In this document: one piece after another, positions 16,551-24,176 of the stretch | Layout: each line of letters starts with the position of its first letter | How positions within the stretch are numbered: the first letter of the stretch is position 1 | NCBI RefSeq assembly: GCF_003966975.1 | Contig: NZ_AP018437.1 | Span: forward strand, 2,666,001 to 2,730,000 | Source: Pelolinea submarina | GTDB taxonomy: Bacteria > Chloroflexota > Anaerolineae > Anaerolineales > Anaerolineaceae | Reading direction: 5' to 3' | DNA: 64,000 nt | The notes under the pieces: generated by a model | Told to the model about the DNA's origin: nothing | What the model saw: the letters and a program-made list of their open reading frames with translations, nothing else | The model's database searches: none | Made by a program: the position numbers and the translations under genes

Positions 16551-17675
16551 CTACTGGGCCGGCACGACCCAGATGCCGTCGTCGTCCTGCGCGATGAAGT
16601 CCGCGGCGCCGTTCCCGGTCACATCTCCCAGGAAGCAGCCTAAATCACACAGAACCGTAGTCCCATTGGTCCAATTAGCGGGCGCGCCAAAGCTGGAGCC
16701 GTTGGAAAGCAGCACGTAAATGCCCTCCATATCCTGCGCGATAAAGTCGGCCTTGCCGTCGCCATCCGCATCCGCGAAAAAGCAGCCCTCATCACAGGCA
16801 ACCGGGCCGCCGCTCCAGTTGCTGTACGGCCCAAAGCTGCTGCCGGTGGAGGGCAGCACGTTCAAGCCGTCATTATCATGCGCGATAAAATCCGCCAACC
16901 CATCGCCGGTTACGTCGGCATAGAAACAGCCCTGCTGGCAAACGCCGTCCGACCATTTCTGCGCCGCGCCGAAGGCCGCCCCCGTGGAGGGCAGCACGTA
17001 CACGCCATCATCATCGGAAGCGATGAAATCAGCCTTGCCATCCCCGGTTACATCTTTCAGGGAGCAGCCGTTATCGCAGCCCACCGGCGCGCCGGTCCAG
17101 TTGCCGGCCGGACCGAAGCCGATCCCGGTGGAAGGCAGGACGAATACACCGCCCACGTCATGCGCGATAAAATCTGCCAAGCCATCACCGGTCACATCGG
17201 CGAAATAGCAATTATTATCGCAAGTTACCTTTTGGCCGGTCCAATTGGTATATTGAGGAAAACCGCTTCCGGTAGAAGGCAGCACATTCAGCCCGTCATT
17301 ATCCTGGGCAATAAAATCGGCCAACCCATCACCGGTTACATCCGCAAAAAAGCAGGCAATTTGACAAACCCCGTCTGACCATTTCTGTGCCTGTCCATAA
17401 GAAGAAGCCAGGGAAAGAGCCGGCGCAGCTTCCGCTTTGGCGGGTGCGGCGGGAACAGCAGTCGCATTCACGGCGTTGGCCTGCTGCGCCTCACTGGTAG
17501 CCTCGTTGACCTGCATTTCAAAGGCCATTTTGGTCATTTCGAAAGCCATTTGGGTGGATTCCATCTCCCCCGAGTTTCCCTTATCCGACGTTCCAATAGT
17601 GACACAACCTGAAAAAATCAAAGTTCCGATTAGGGCAGCTGCCAAAATACCTCGATGCATTCTTCCAATAACCAT
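16551..17675 (-). CDS. FG-GAP/VCBS repeat lipoprotein with a cysteine pair in every repeat
   Basis: The 374-residue product starts at an ATG preceded by GGAGAG. A lipoprotein signal (LIFSGC) predicts attachment outside the membrane. An alanine-rich linker then leads to six repeats of about 46 residues. Each repeat has a calcium-binding-like loop (DVTGDGLADFIA) and an LPSTG-like turn, as in FG-GAP/VCBS beta-propeller blades. Each blade also has a Cys-x3-Cys pair (VCQIAC, TCDNNC, GCDNGC, VCQQGC, ACDEGC, LCDLGC), which is not a general feature of the family and may form disulfides. The role is unknown; adhesion or ligand binding on the cell surface is plausible. A truncated duplicate lies at 13220-13690. 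Confidence 0.85.
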   Translation of the reverse strand: MVIGRMHRGILAAALIGTLIFSGCVTIGTSDKGNSGEMESTQMAFEMTKMAFEMQVNEATSEAQQANAVNATAVPAAPAKAEAAPALSLASSYGQAQKWSDGVCQIACFFADVTGDGLADFIAQDNDGLNVLPSTGSGFPQYTNWTGQKVTCDNNCYFADVTGDGLADFIAHDVGGVFVLPSTGIGFGPAGNWTGAPVGCDNGCSLKDVTGDGKADFIASDDDGVYVLPSTGAAFGAAQKWSDGVCQQGCFYADVTGDGLADFIAHDNDGLNVLPSTGSSFGPYSNWSGGPVACDEGCFFADADGDGKADFIAQDMEGIYVLLSNGSSFGAPANWTNGTTVLCDLGCFLGDVTGNGAADFIAQDDDGIWVVPAQ

Positions 17676-17785
17676 TAAGCTCTCCTCACTAAATCATTAA
17701 TTTCTATGAATACCTGACAATTCATTCATCCTATCATATCTTATCCATTCTGACAATTAATGGAATATTTACTACTACTGACATT

Positions 17786-17849
17786 TGTCTATAGACATTT
17801 ATCTATTTGCTTATTAACTATTGACTTTTAGCATATAGTTTGCTATAAT
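17786..17849 (+). promoter_or_regulatory. Promoter and palindromic operators of the PadR operon
   Basis: A consensus-like promoter is present: TTGACT (17821-17826), 17-base spacer, TATAAT (17844-17849). Overlapping the -10 is the inverted repeat TATAG-TTTG-CTATA (17834-17847). Upstream is a perfect 12-base palindrome TGTCTATAGACA (17786-17797). Both are candidate sites for the PadR product. The first ATG lies only 7 bases after the -10, so the transcript would be leaderless or use a later start. Confidence 0.7.
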
Positions 17850-17856
17850 ACCCAAC

Positions 17857-18228
17857 ATGAGAGATATTAGACACATGAATAGAAGCCGCCACGGGCGCGG
17901 AAGGCTGATGCTGCAACCCAGTTTGTTGCTGATCATGCAGCAAGGCCCGGCCCACGGCTACGAACTGATGGAGCGCCTGAAGGAATTCGGCTTGGGCGAT
18001 ATCGACCCCAGCCTGATTTACCGTGCGCTGCATGGCTTGGAAGCAGAAAGGCTCATCAGTTCCAGCTGGGATGAAAAAGACAGCCAGGGACCGCCCCGGC
18101 GGGTATATCACCTGACCCCCAACGGCCAGGAAATGCTGGCCCAGCATCTGGAAGAATTGAAAAAAATCCGTCAAAAAATCGACGAATGGATCCAGGCTTA
18201 TGAAAGCCACATGAAAACTGACAAATAA
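17857..18228 (+). CDS. PadR-family transcriptional regulator
   Basis: The protein is 123 residues from the first ATG. A winged-helix PadR domain is recognisable by LLLIMQQGPAHGYELMERLKE and the wing region with SLIYRALHGLEAERLI, PPRRVYHLTP and NGQEML. PadR proteins are dimeric repressors that often respond to small molecules. The start at 17857 sits at the expected transcription start; the ATG at 17875 (MNRSRHGRG) is a realistic alternative. It is followed after 27 bases by a DUF5320 gene and then a NifX-like gene, probably one transcript under autoregulation. The ligand cannot be inferred. Confidence 0.88.
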   Translation: MRDIRHMNRSRHGRGRLMLQPSLLLIMQQGPAHGYELMERLKEFGLGDIDPSLIYRALHGLEAERLISSSWDEKDSQGPPRRVYHLTPNGQEMLAQHLEELKKIRQKIDEWIQAYESHMKTDK

Positions 18229-18255
18229 AGAATCAAGTATTAAAGGAGTAAATCA

Positions 18256-18564
18256 ATGCCAAGAGGAAATTACTATGGACCTTGGGGGAACGGCCCGATG
18301 AGCGGTCGCGGAATGGGTTACTGTGCCGGTCTCGACATGCCCGGTTACGCAGCCATGGGTTGCGGACCCATGCGTATGCGCCGGCGTTTCGGCGGCATGG
18401 GCAGAAGCATGCGCTACGCTGCCTTCGAAGTGCCCTACCCCGAGGACAAACCCGAAGAAAAGCTGGATATGCTGCGCACGCGCGAGACCTGGCTGGAAGG
18501 CCAGCTGGCGGAAGTGCGCCAGGAAATCAGCGCCATGGAAGGCGAATCCGAAAAGGCTGCATAA
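18256..18564 (+). CDS. DUF5320 family small protein
   Basis: The 102-residue protein has the glycine- and methionine-rich N-terminus of the DUF5320 family (GPMSGRGMGYCAG, then MGCGPMRMRRRFGGMGR) followed by a short coiled coil (about residues 75-98: ETWLEGQLAEVRQEISAM). AAAGGAG precedes the ATG. The family has no settled function. It commonly accompanies dinitrogenase iron-molybdenum cofactor family proteins, as here, which suggests a link with metal-cluster handling. This is inference. Confidence 0.85.
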   Translation: MPRGNYYGPWGNGPMSGRGMGYCAGLDMPGYAAMGCGPMRMRRRFGGMGRSMRYAAFEVPYPEDKPEEKLDMLRTRETWLEGQLAEVRQEISAMEGESEKAA

Positions 18565-18586
18565 AGCTTCTCATCCGAACCAACCA

Positions 18587-18616
18587 GGCAGCCTTTTATT
18601 AAGGCTGCCGCTTTTT
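18587..18616 (+). terminator. Terminator or attenuator between DUF5320 and NifX-like genes
   Basis: A perfect nine-base stem GGCAGCCTT/AAGGCTGCC with loop TTATT is followed by GC and seven T residues. It sits 20 bases before the next start codon, so it may cut down expression of the NifX-like gene. Confidence 0.75.
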
Positions 18617-18636
18617 TTGCTCAAAAAGGAGGTTTA

Positions 18637-18996
18637 ATGCAACTCGCAATCAGTTTACTGGAAGATAAAGGGATGGATTCTCCGGTCAGTTCTACATTTG
18701 GAAGCTCCCCATATTTCATGTTCGTGGATGCGGACAACGGCTTTTTCAAAATCCGGCCGAATCTGGTCAAAACCGGCGCCGGCGATACGGACACGGACGC
18801 GAAGACCGCGCAAATGATTGCCAGGAATAACGTCGACGCGGTTATCAGCGATAAATTCGGCCAAAAAGCTTACGAAGTGCTCAACAAAGCCGGCATCTGG
18901 ATTTACATATTTTTCGACAGCCTTGTTGAAGAAGCGCTCAAGGCTTTCCGTCGCGGTCAATTGGCCGCCTACGAACCGGCCGGCACGGGGATTTAA
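18637..18996 (+). CDS. NifX/NifB-type dinitrogenase iron-molybdenum cofactor family protein
   Basis: This 119-residue protein fits the Nitro_FeMo-Co family, an RNase H-like fold that binds iron-sulfur or FeMo-cofactor precursors. Visible features are the start LAISLLEDKGMDSPVSSTFG, the FMFVDADN strand, and the conserved AKTAQMIARNNVDAVISDKFG segment, followed by VLNKAGIWIY. Stand-alone members occur in many anaerobes without nitrogenase; no nif genes are seen here. AAAGGAGG precedes the ATG. It is the third gene of the PadR-DUF5320 unit. Confidence 0.87.
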   Translation: MQLAISLLEDKGMDSPVSSTFGSSPYFMFVDADNGFFKIRPNLVKTGAGDTDTDAKTAQMIARNNVDAVISDKFGQKAYEVLNKAGIWIYIFFDSLVEEALKAFRRGQLAAYEPAGTGI

Positions 18997-19184
18997 TTCC
19001 GGCTCCGGCCGGTTTCATCTATAAGTTTTTAATACCATTTTTGGGAAATTACCTAGGGATTATCGCAATATTCGGGCCGGTCCACCAGATCCAGGGGATC
19101 AATCACCTGCCCTCCCAGGTACGCGCGTATGCGCTTGGACAATGCCAGCTGCGGACAGCCCTTTTCCCCGCTAGGCAGATCAGG

Positions 19185-20939
19185 TCAGACCAGCCAGCGC
19201 GATTGATACGGCGCCAGCCTGATTTCCGCCCGCCCATCCTCCTGGGGAATGGTTTCTTTCGCGATCAGGTCGCGCAGTGCTTCACCGGCGTGATCGCACC
19301 CCAAGTCCGCCTGCCAATTCAGCGTGAATTTCAACTCGGATTGGCTCAGGTTGGACAGGCACAGGATGCACTCACCGCTCTGCCCGTCCCGGCGCAGCAG
19401 CGCAAAGACGTGCTCGTCCAAGCGCAGCACGCGCTGTGCGGCGCGGGGGCTGAAGGCCGGATGCGCCGCGCGCAGGGCCGCCAGGGCCAGATAACGGGTT
19501 AGAATCTGCGCGGCGCGGGAATCGCCGGCCAGCTCCCGCTCAAGCGCTTCAACCTGAAATTTCTCGCGGTTTATGGAGCGCGCGCGGCCGCTTTCGGCGA
19601 CGCATTCCTTACAATTCCCGCTGCCAAACAGGCTGTGCACGTATACCCCCGGCACGCCTGCCAATTCCAGCATAATCGTCTGGGAAGTGAGATAACGCTC
19701 GGTGTCCAATCCGGGCCGTGGCGCGGCCGGATCGTTGAGGAAATCATACAGGCTGATGTTCAGTTCATAAACCTGCCGCTTGCCCTGCGCGTCCGTTTTA
19801 TAGGAAAGCAGCCCGCCGTGCGCCTCTGTTTGATCGATCAAAGCTTGAATATCGGCTTCATCCAGGATGCCCTGCGCGGGCAGCAGGCCGATACCGTCGT
19901 GGGAGGCGATGAAGTTGAAATAATCGTAAGGCGCGGGCAGCGTGTCCACCCAATCGGCCAGCTTGCGCGCGCTGCCGCTGCTGAGCGCGTGCAGCACCAA
20001 CGGCCCCAGCGAAAACTGATAGACCAGCTGGGCCTCGTCGCCCTGCCCATCCAGCGCGGCCAAATCCCCCAGATAAGAAATATTTTCATCGAAAGGCACG
20101 TTGCTTTCGGTGATGACCGCCACATTCGGCGCGGCCGCGTCCAGCACAGCCCGCAGCAGTTTGATGATGGCGTGCGTTTGCGGGCGGTGGATGCAGTCGG
20201 TGCCGATCTCTTTCCACAGGAAAGGCACCGCGTCGATGCGGATAATGCTCGCGCCCTGCTTCACATAGAACAGCAGCACATCCACAATCTCCAGCAGCAC
20301 CTGCGGATTGGCAAAATTCAAATCAATCTGATCATCCGAGAAAGTCGTCCAAACCTGCCTTTCGCCCTGTGCGGTCAGCACCGCCGTCAATAAAGGCGTG
20401 GTGCGCGGGCGCATGACGGCCGAAAGGTCCGCGTCCGGCGCAACCGTGATGAAATAATCCGAAAAAGGCGCCTGCCCTTCCAGGAAAGACCTGAACCAGG
20501 CGCTTTGACGCGAAACGTGGTTGAAGACCCCGTCCACCATCAGGCGGAACTGTTCCGAAAGCGCGCGGATGTCCGTCCAATCGCCGAAATTATCCGCGAC
20601 GCGGTAATAATCAATGACGGAAAAACCGTCATCCGAGGAGTAAGGGAAGAAAGGCAGGATGTGGATGGTGTTGAAGGCGCCCTTCAGGTATTTTCCCGCA
20701 AACCAGGCCAGCCCTTTCAATGCGGGAGCCTGCGCAAATTGGAACTGGTCGGCATAGGTGATCAGCACCATATCTTTCTGGGTGAAAGCGTAGCGTCCGG
20801 ATGGCGCTTCCGGCGCTTTGACCTGCGCCAGTCTATTCAGGATGGCGCGGTAAGCTTGTTCCGCCTGCGCGCCGGTGTAGATCTGCTCGAGTTGTTTCCG
20901 TATTCTTTCCAAAGGCTCCATAACTTTCCGATTATTCAA
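19185..20939 (-). CDS. GH13 sucrose/glucosylglycerate phosphorylase-type enzyme
   Basis: The 584-residue product is a GH13 enzyme of the sucrose phosphorylase type (subfamily 18). It shows the four family regions: DGVFNHVS, IRIDAVPFLWK (nucleophile Asp), VITESNVP (acid/base Glu) and FIASHDGIG (transition-state Asp). Such enzymes cleave an alpha-glucosidic bond with phosphate to give glucose 1-phosphate. The acceptor cannot be read from sequence. The operon with a carbohydrate importer resembles the Escherichia coli ycjMNOP arrangement, in which YcjM is a glucosylglycerate phosphorylase. The start is a TTG with AAAGGA 9 bases upstream, overlapping the stop of the GT4 gene; ATG at 20921 is an alternative. 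It is the last gene of a LacI-controlled operon. Confidence 0.85.
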   Translation of the reverse strand: MNNRKVMEPLERIRKQLEQIYTGAQAEQAYRAILNRLAQVKAPEAPSGRYAFTQKDMVLITYADQFQFAQAPALKGLAWFAGKYLKGAFNTIHILPFFPYSSDDGFSVIDYYRVADNFGDWTDIRALSEQFRLMVDGVFNHVSRQSAWFRSFLEGQAPFSDYFITVAPDADLSAVMRPRTTPLLTAVLTAQGERQVWTTFSDDQIDLNFANPQVLLEIVDVLLFYVKQGASIIRIDAVPFLWKEIGTDCIHRPQTHAIIKLLRAVLDAAAPNVAVITESNVPFDENISYLGDLAALDGQGDEAQLVYQFSLGPLVLHALSSGSARKLADWVDTLPAPYDYFNFIASHDGIGLLPAQGILDEADIQALIDQTEAHGGLLSYKTDAQGKRQVYELNISLYDFLNDPAAPRPGLDTERYLTSQTIMLELAGVPGVYVHSLFGSGNCKECVAESGRARSINREKFQVEALERELAGDSRAAQILTRYLALAALRAAHPAFSPRAAQRVLRLDEHVFALLRRDGQSGECILCLSNLSQSELKFTLNWQADLGCDHAGEALRDLIAKETIPQEDGRAEIRLAPYQSRWLV

Positions 20940-20953
20940 TGCGCCATTTTCCT

Positions 20954-22222
20954 TTATGAGACACAGCGCTCAACTATCTTTTTAAATTTTCCCGTAACCG
21001 CCCGGTAGGAAAAATGGTCCTTGGCCAGGTTGAAATTCCATTCCGTCATGCGCCGCCGCCGGATGGGATCCGCCATCACGGCCAGCACCTGCTCCAACAC
21101 AGCCGGGGTAATTTCCTCGTCGAAACTGATCAGGTCGAAGTCCAGCGGTTCGATATCACGGATGAAAACCGGGTAGCGCCGGATCAGCAGCGGTAGGCGG
21201 TAATAGACCGCCTCCAAAAAGGCATTGCCGAATCCTTCGATGCGGCTGGGATAGGTTACAAAATCCGCGTTCAGGTAAGCGTCCCACAGCCGGAACTGGC
21301 CGGGCTGCTTGGGCCCGCGCTCGCTGATAGCCACCTTGTCGGCCGCGTAGATCAGCGGCACACCGCTGTCCCGTGCCTGGTCCTGTAATTTGTGGAAATA
21401 TTCCTGACCCTCGTCGCCGCTGGGGTGCGAGAGCACCAGTTTGACCTCGCGGGCGAACAAGCGTCCGCGGTTGAGCGGCAGGCGCAGCTGGCGCACCAGT
21501 TCGATGGCATCCTCGATGCCCTTGCGCGGGATGATGCGCGTGGGCTGCAGCACCAGCCAGTCCCGCTCGCCCACCCCCACAGCCTGGCGGAAACCCAGGG
21601 CCGCTTCATCCAACCCGTAGTGAAAATGGGTGAAATCGAAGATATTGGGGATGACCTCGGCCGCAATGCCGGTGCGCGCGTGCAGTGCTTCGTGCGCCAG
21701 CGAATTGATCACCACGTGCACGATGGATTCCGATTTCGGCGGGAAAACCGCTTCCAGTTCGGCCTTCATCCAACTGACCGCGAAACGCTCGCGTTCCCAC
21801 ATAAAATCGTGGTGGTGCGCGATAGTCGACAGGCGGCGGTCCTCAATGAGGTCGCGCAGTGCCAGCGCCAGCGGCACATTCATGGGAATGGCCAGCGCGT
21901 TTTCCACGATGATGAGCTGGATGTGGTAGTGGTCCAGAAAATCGGCCAACTCCGCGCGCAGCCCGGCGCGCAGCATATCCATACGCCCCCGCACCTTTTG
22001 TTCATCGCATTCCGCGCAGAAGATATCGCGCTGCAGCGCTTCAATTTCCGCATCCTGAAAGTGCATGCGCGGCACCAGCCTGCCTTCCAGGCCCCCTTCC
22101 AGTTCACCGGCGCAGTAATACAGCTCGTGCCCTTGGCGCCGCAGGATGGCGGCCCACTTGCGAATCTCCAGCGACACGCCGTCGCTGCCGCAAATGCGTG
22201 TGGATATGATTCCTATACGCAT
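20954..22222 (-). CDS. GT4-family glycosyltransferase
   Basis: The 422-residue protein has the two Rossmann-like halves of a GT-B enzyme. The C-terminal half shows PTRIIPRKGIEDAIEL and the donor-binding YPSRIEGFGNAFLEAVYY of family GT4. Its N-terminus (MRIGIISTRICGSDGVSLEI) resembles retaining transferases that act on small acceptors. It sits between an ABC sugar importer and a GH13 phosphorylase in one operon, so it may make or remodel the same glycoside. Links to glucosyl- or mannosyl-glycerate solutes are possible but unproven. It ends 14 bases before the GH13 start. Confidence 0.83.
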   Translation of the reverse strand: MRIGIISTRICGSDGVSLEIRKWAAILRRQGHELYYCAGELEGGLEGRLVPRMHFQDAEIEALQRDIFCAECDEQKVRGRMDMLRAGLRAELADFLDHYHIQLIIVENALAIPMNVPLALALRDLIEDRRLSTIAHHHDFMWERERFAVSWMKAELEAVFPPKSESIVHVVINSLAHEALHARTGIAAEVIPNIFDFTHFHYGLDEAALGFRQAVGVGERDWLVLQPTRIIPRKGIEDAIELVRQLRLPLNRGRLFAREVKLVLSHPSGDEGQEYFHKLQDQARDSGVPLIYAADKVAISERGPKQPGQFRLWDAYLNADFVTYPSRIEGFGNAFLEAVYYRLPLLIRRYPVFIRDIEPLDFDLISFDEEITPAVLEQVLAVMADPIRRRRMTEWNFNLAKDHFSYRAVTGKFKKIVERCVS

Positions 22223-22231
22223 AATGGCTGC

Positions 22232-23143
22232 CTACCCCTTCACGCCCCCGGACACCAGCCCTTTTTCGAGGAACTTCTCCAGCGAAAGGAACAGGATGAT
22301 GATCGGCAGGGTCATGATGGTGGAAGCCGCCATAACTACGTGCGGGCGCGGGCTGGGATCGTTGAAAATGGTGTTGATCTGGATGGGCATGGTGAACAGG
22401 CTGCGGCTGTTCAGAAAGATGAAGGCATACAGGAATTCGTTCCAGGCGATCATGAAGGTATAAATGAACACCGACACCAGGGCCGGAACGGACAGTGGGA
22501 TGGTGATCTTGGTGATCACACGCATGTGCGAGCAGCCGTCGATTAGGGCGGCCTGTTCTATCTCATCCGGGATGGTGCGGAAATAGTTGGTCAACATATA
22601 CAGCGCCACCGGCAGTGTCTGCGACAGGTAGGTGATGACCAGCACCACCAGGTTATCCTGCACCTCAAATCCGAATAATGTGGCAAAGTGCGACAACATG
22701 GCAAACAGCGGGATGATCAGCAGCACGCCCGGAAACAGATATATCAACAGCACGCTGTTCAGCAGGGCGTTCTTGCCCTTGAAATGGAAACGCGCGATGG
22801 CGTACGCTCCCAACGTGGACAGGATCACCGCGATCAGCGCGGTCGGCACGGACACCAGCAAGCTATTGCGGATATTGCGCCCGAAGTTTTGATAACTGGG
22901 GTTGCTGGGATCAAACAGCTCGCTGTAGGCGTCCAGGCGCAATTTGGAGGGCACATACACCGGCGCGCGCCCGCCAATTTCGGCGTAGGTCTTGAAGGAG
23001 GAACTGACCATCCAATAGAACGGGAACAGAATAGTCACCAGAAAGAATATCAGCACAATCCAGAAGATGAACTGCTTCAAGCTGAAACGGGCGGCCAGAT
23101 AGTCAAAGATGGTTTGCTTTTTATGGGTATTCGTTTTTGTCAC
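22232..23143 (-). CDS. Carbohydrate ABC transporter permease, MalG type
   Basis: This 303-residue membrane protein has six predicted spans. The EAA loop (EQAALIDGCSHMRVITKITI) would contact the ATPase. It belongs to the CUT1 group, partnering the MalF-type permease directly upstream. No ATPase gene is in the operon; a shared MsiK/UgpC-like ATPase elsewhere is the usual solution. It starts 14 bases after the MalF-type stop, and the GT4 start follows its own stop after 9 bases. Confidence 0.93.
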   Translation of the reverse strand: MTKTNTHKKQTIFDYLAARFSLKQFIFWIVLIFFLVTILFPFYWMVSSSFKTYAEIGGRAPVYVPSKLRLDAYSELFDPSNPSYQNFGRNIRNSLLVSVPTALIAVILSTLGAYAIARFHFKGKNALLNSVLLIYLFPGVLLIIPLFAMLSHFATLFGFEVQDNLVVLVITYLSQTLPVALYMLTNYFRTIPDEIEQAALIDGCSHMRVITKITIPLSVPALVSVFIYTFMIAWNEFLYAFIFLNSRSLFTMPIQINTIFNDPSPRPHVVMAASTIMTLPIIILFLSLEKFLEKGLVSGGVKG

Positions 23144-23156
23144 TGTCAGGCTCCCG

Positions 23157-24095
23157 TTAGTCTTCTTCTTTCATGACGAACTTCAGGTACACCAGCATAA
23201 AAGCCAGCACCAGCACCAGCTGCAGCATGGCCGCCGCGGCGCCCTTTCCGAAGTTGAAGGTCTTGAAGCTGAACTCATAGGTCAGGATGGGCAGTACTTT
23301 GGTGCCGAACCCGCCTCCGGTCAACAGGAAGATGTCGTCAAATTTGTTGAAGGTCCACAACAGGCGCAGCAGAAAAGTGGCTCCCAACACGTAACGCAGC
23401 TCGGGGATGGTGATGTGCTGGAATTTCTGCCAGTTGTTGGCCCCGTCCACTTCCGCGGCTTCATACAGAGCGTCTTCGATGGCCTGCAAGCGCGCCAGGA
23501 TCATCAGCATGGCAAAGGGGAAGTAGCGCCAGGCTTCAAAGATGATCACCAGCAGCAGCGCCAGCCCGCGCGTGGAAAGATAAGCCTGCGGCATGTCGAT
23601 CACACCCATACGCGTCAGAATGTCGTTCATCACGCCCGATTGGCGCGGGTCCAATATCCAGCGCCACACGAAGGCCACACTGACAATGGGCGCCACGTAA
23701 GGAAACAGGAAGAGCGCGCGCGTAACGCCGCGGCCCTTGAAAGGCCGGTTGAGCAGCAGCGCCGCCCCCAGCCCCAGCAGCACGGTTAGGATGGTGGAAG
23801 CCAGCGAGTAAATGATGCTGGTGACCACCACACCCATGTTCTGGAAATTCTCGAATTTAAAAGAAAAATCGTTGATGACGTTCTTGTAATTTGCCAGCCC
23901 GTTGAAAGGCGCGCCGAACACGTCTCGCAGCGCTCCCAGGTTGACTTTATGAAAGCTGATCCAGACGTTAAAAATCGCCGGAAATAATACCAGACCTAAA
24001 ACAATGATGGCGGTGGGTGCAATCAAGCGCCAGGCCAAGCGCTCTTCGCGCTGCCGCAGTGTGATGCCTTTACCCAATCTGCCGGAATTTTTCAT
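23157..24095 (-). CDS. Carbohydrate ABC transporter permease, MalF type
   Basis: The 312-residue protein has an N-terminal span (LIAPTAIIVLGLVLFPAIFN), five further spans and the EAA motif (YEAAEVDGANNWQKFQHITI). With the MalG-type permease it forms the membrane channel of a CUT1 importer for an oligosaccharide or glycoside. It is separated from the binding-protein gene by 81 bases that contain a strong hairpin, a common way to keep permease levels below those of the binding protein. Confidence 0.93.
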   Translation of the reverse strand: MKNSGRLGKGITLRQREERLAWRLIAPTAIIVLGLVLFPAIFNVWISFHKVNLGALRDVFGAPFNGLANYKNVINDFSFKFENFQNMGVVVTSIIYSLASTILTVLLGLGAALLLNRPFKGRGVTRALFLFPYVAPIVSVAFVWRWILDPRQSGVMNDILTRMGVIDMPQAYLSTRGLALLLVIIFEAWRYFPFAMLMILARLQAIEDALYEAAEVDGANNWQKFQHITIPELRYVLGATFLLRLLWTFNKFDDIFLLTGGGFGTKVLPILTYEFSFKTFNFGKGAAAAMLQLVLVLAFMLVYLKFVMKEED

Positions 24096-24116
24096 GGTTA
24101 TTCCTTGCCTGTTATC

Positions 24117-24150
24117 GGCAGGTATATGGCCTTTCAGTCATATACCTGCC
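24117..24150 (-). promoter_or_regulatory. Intercistronic hairpin between binding protein and permease
   Basis: A perfect 12-base stem, GGCAGGTATATG with CATATACCTGCC, closes a 10-base loop. It has no T-run on the minus strand, so it is better read as an mRNA-stabilising or attenuating hairpin than as a full terminator. Confidence 0.7.
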
Positions 24151-24176
24151 ATTGAAAAACGAATTCTTAAGCGATG

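Larger units (their letters stand above)
13691..17021. repeat. Tandem duplication, second unit (3331 bases)
   Basis: The second unit runs from the ade breakpoint (13691) to the position in the intact FG-GAP gene (17021, ATCGGAAGC) that corresponds to the end of the first unit. It is 61 bases longer than the first unit, because of differences in the hairpin array. The divergence between units is mostly substitutions in the coding parts and module gains or losses in the arrays. Confidence 0.9.

Noticed and set aside
19635-20393. 252-residue plus-strand ORF opposite the GH13 gene
   Set aside because: It is antisense to a clear GH13 enzyme and shows no domain or ribosome site.
21392-22546. 384-residue plus-strand ORF opposite the GT4 and permease genes
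   Set aside because: It crosses two real minus-strand genes and has a shadow-like composition.
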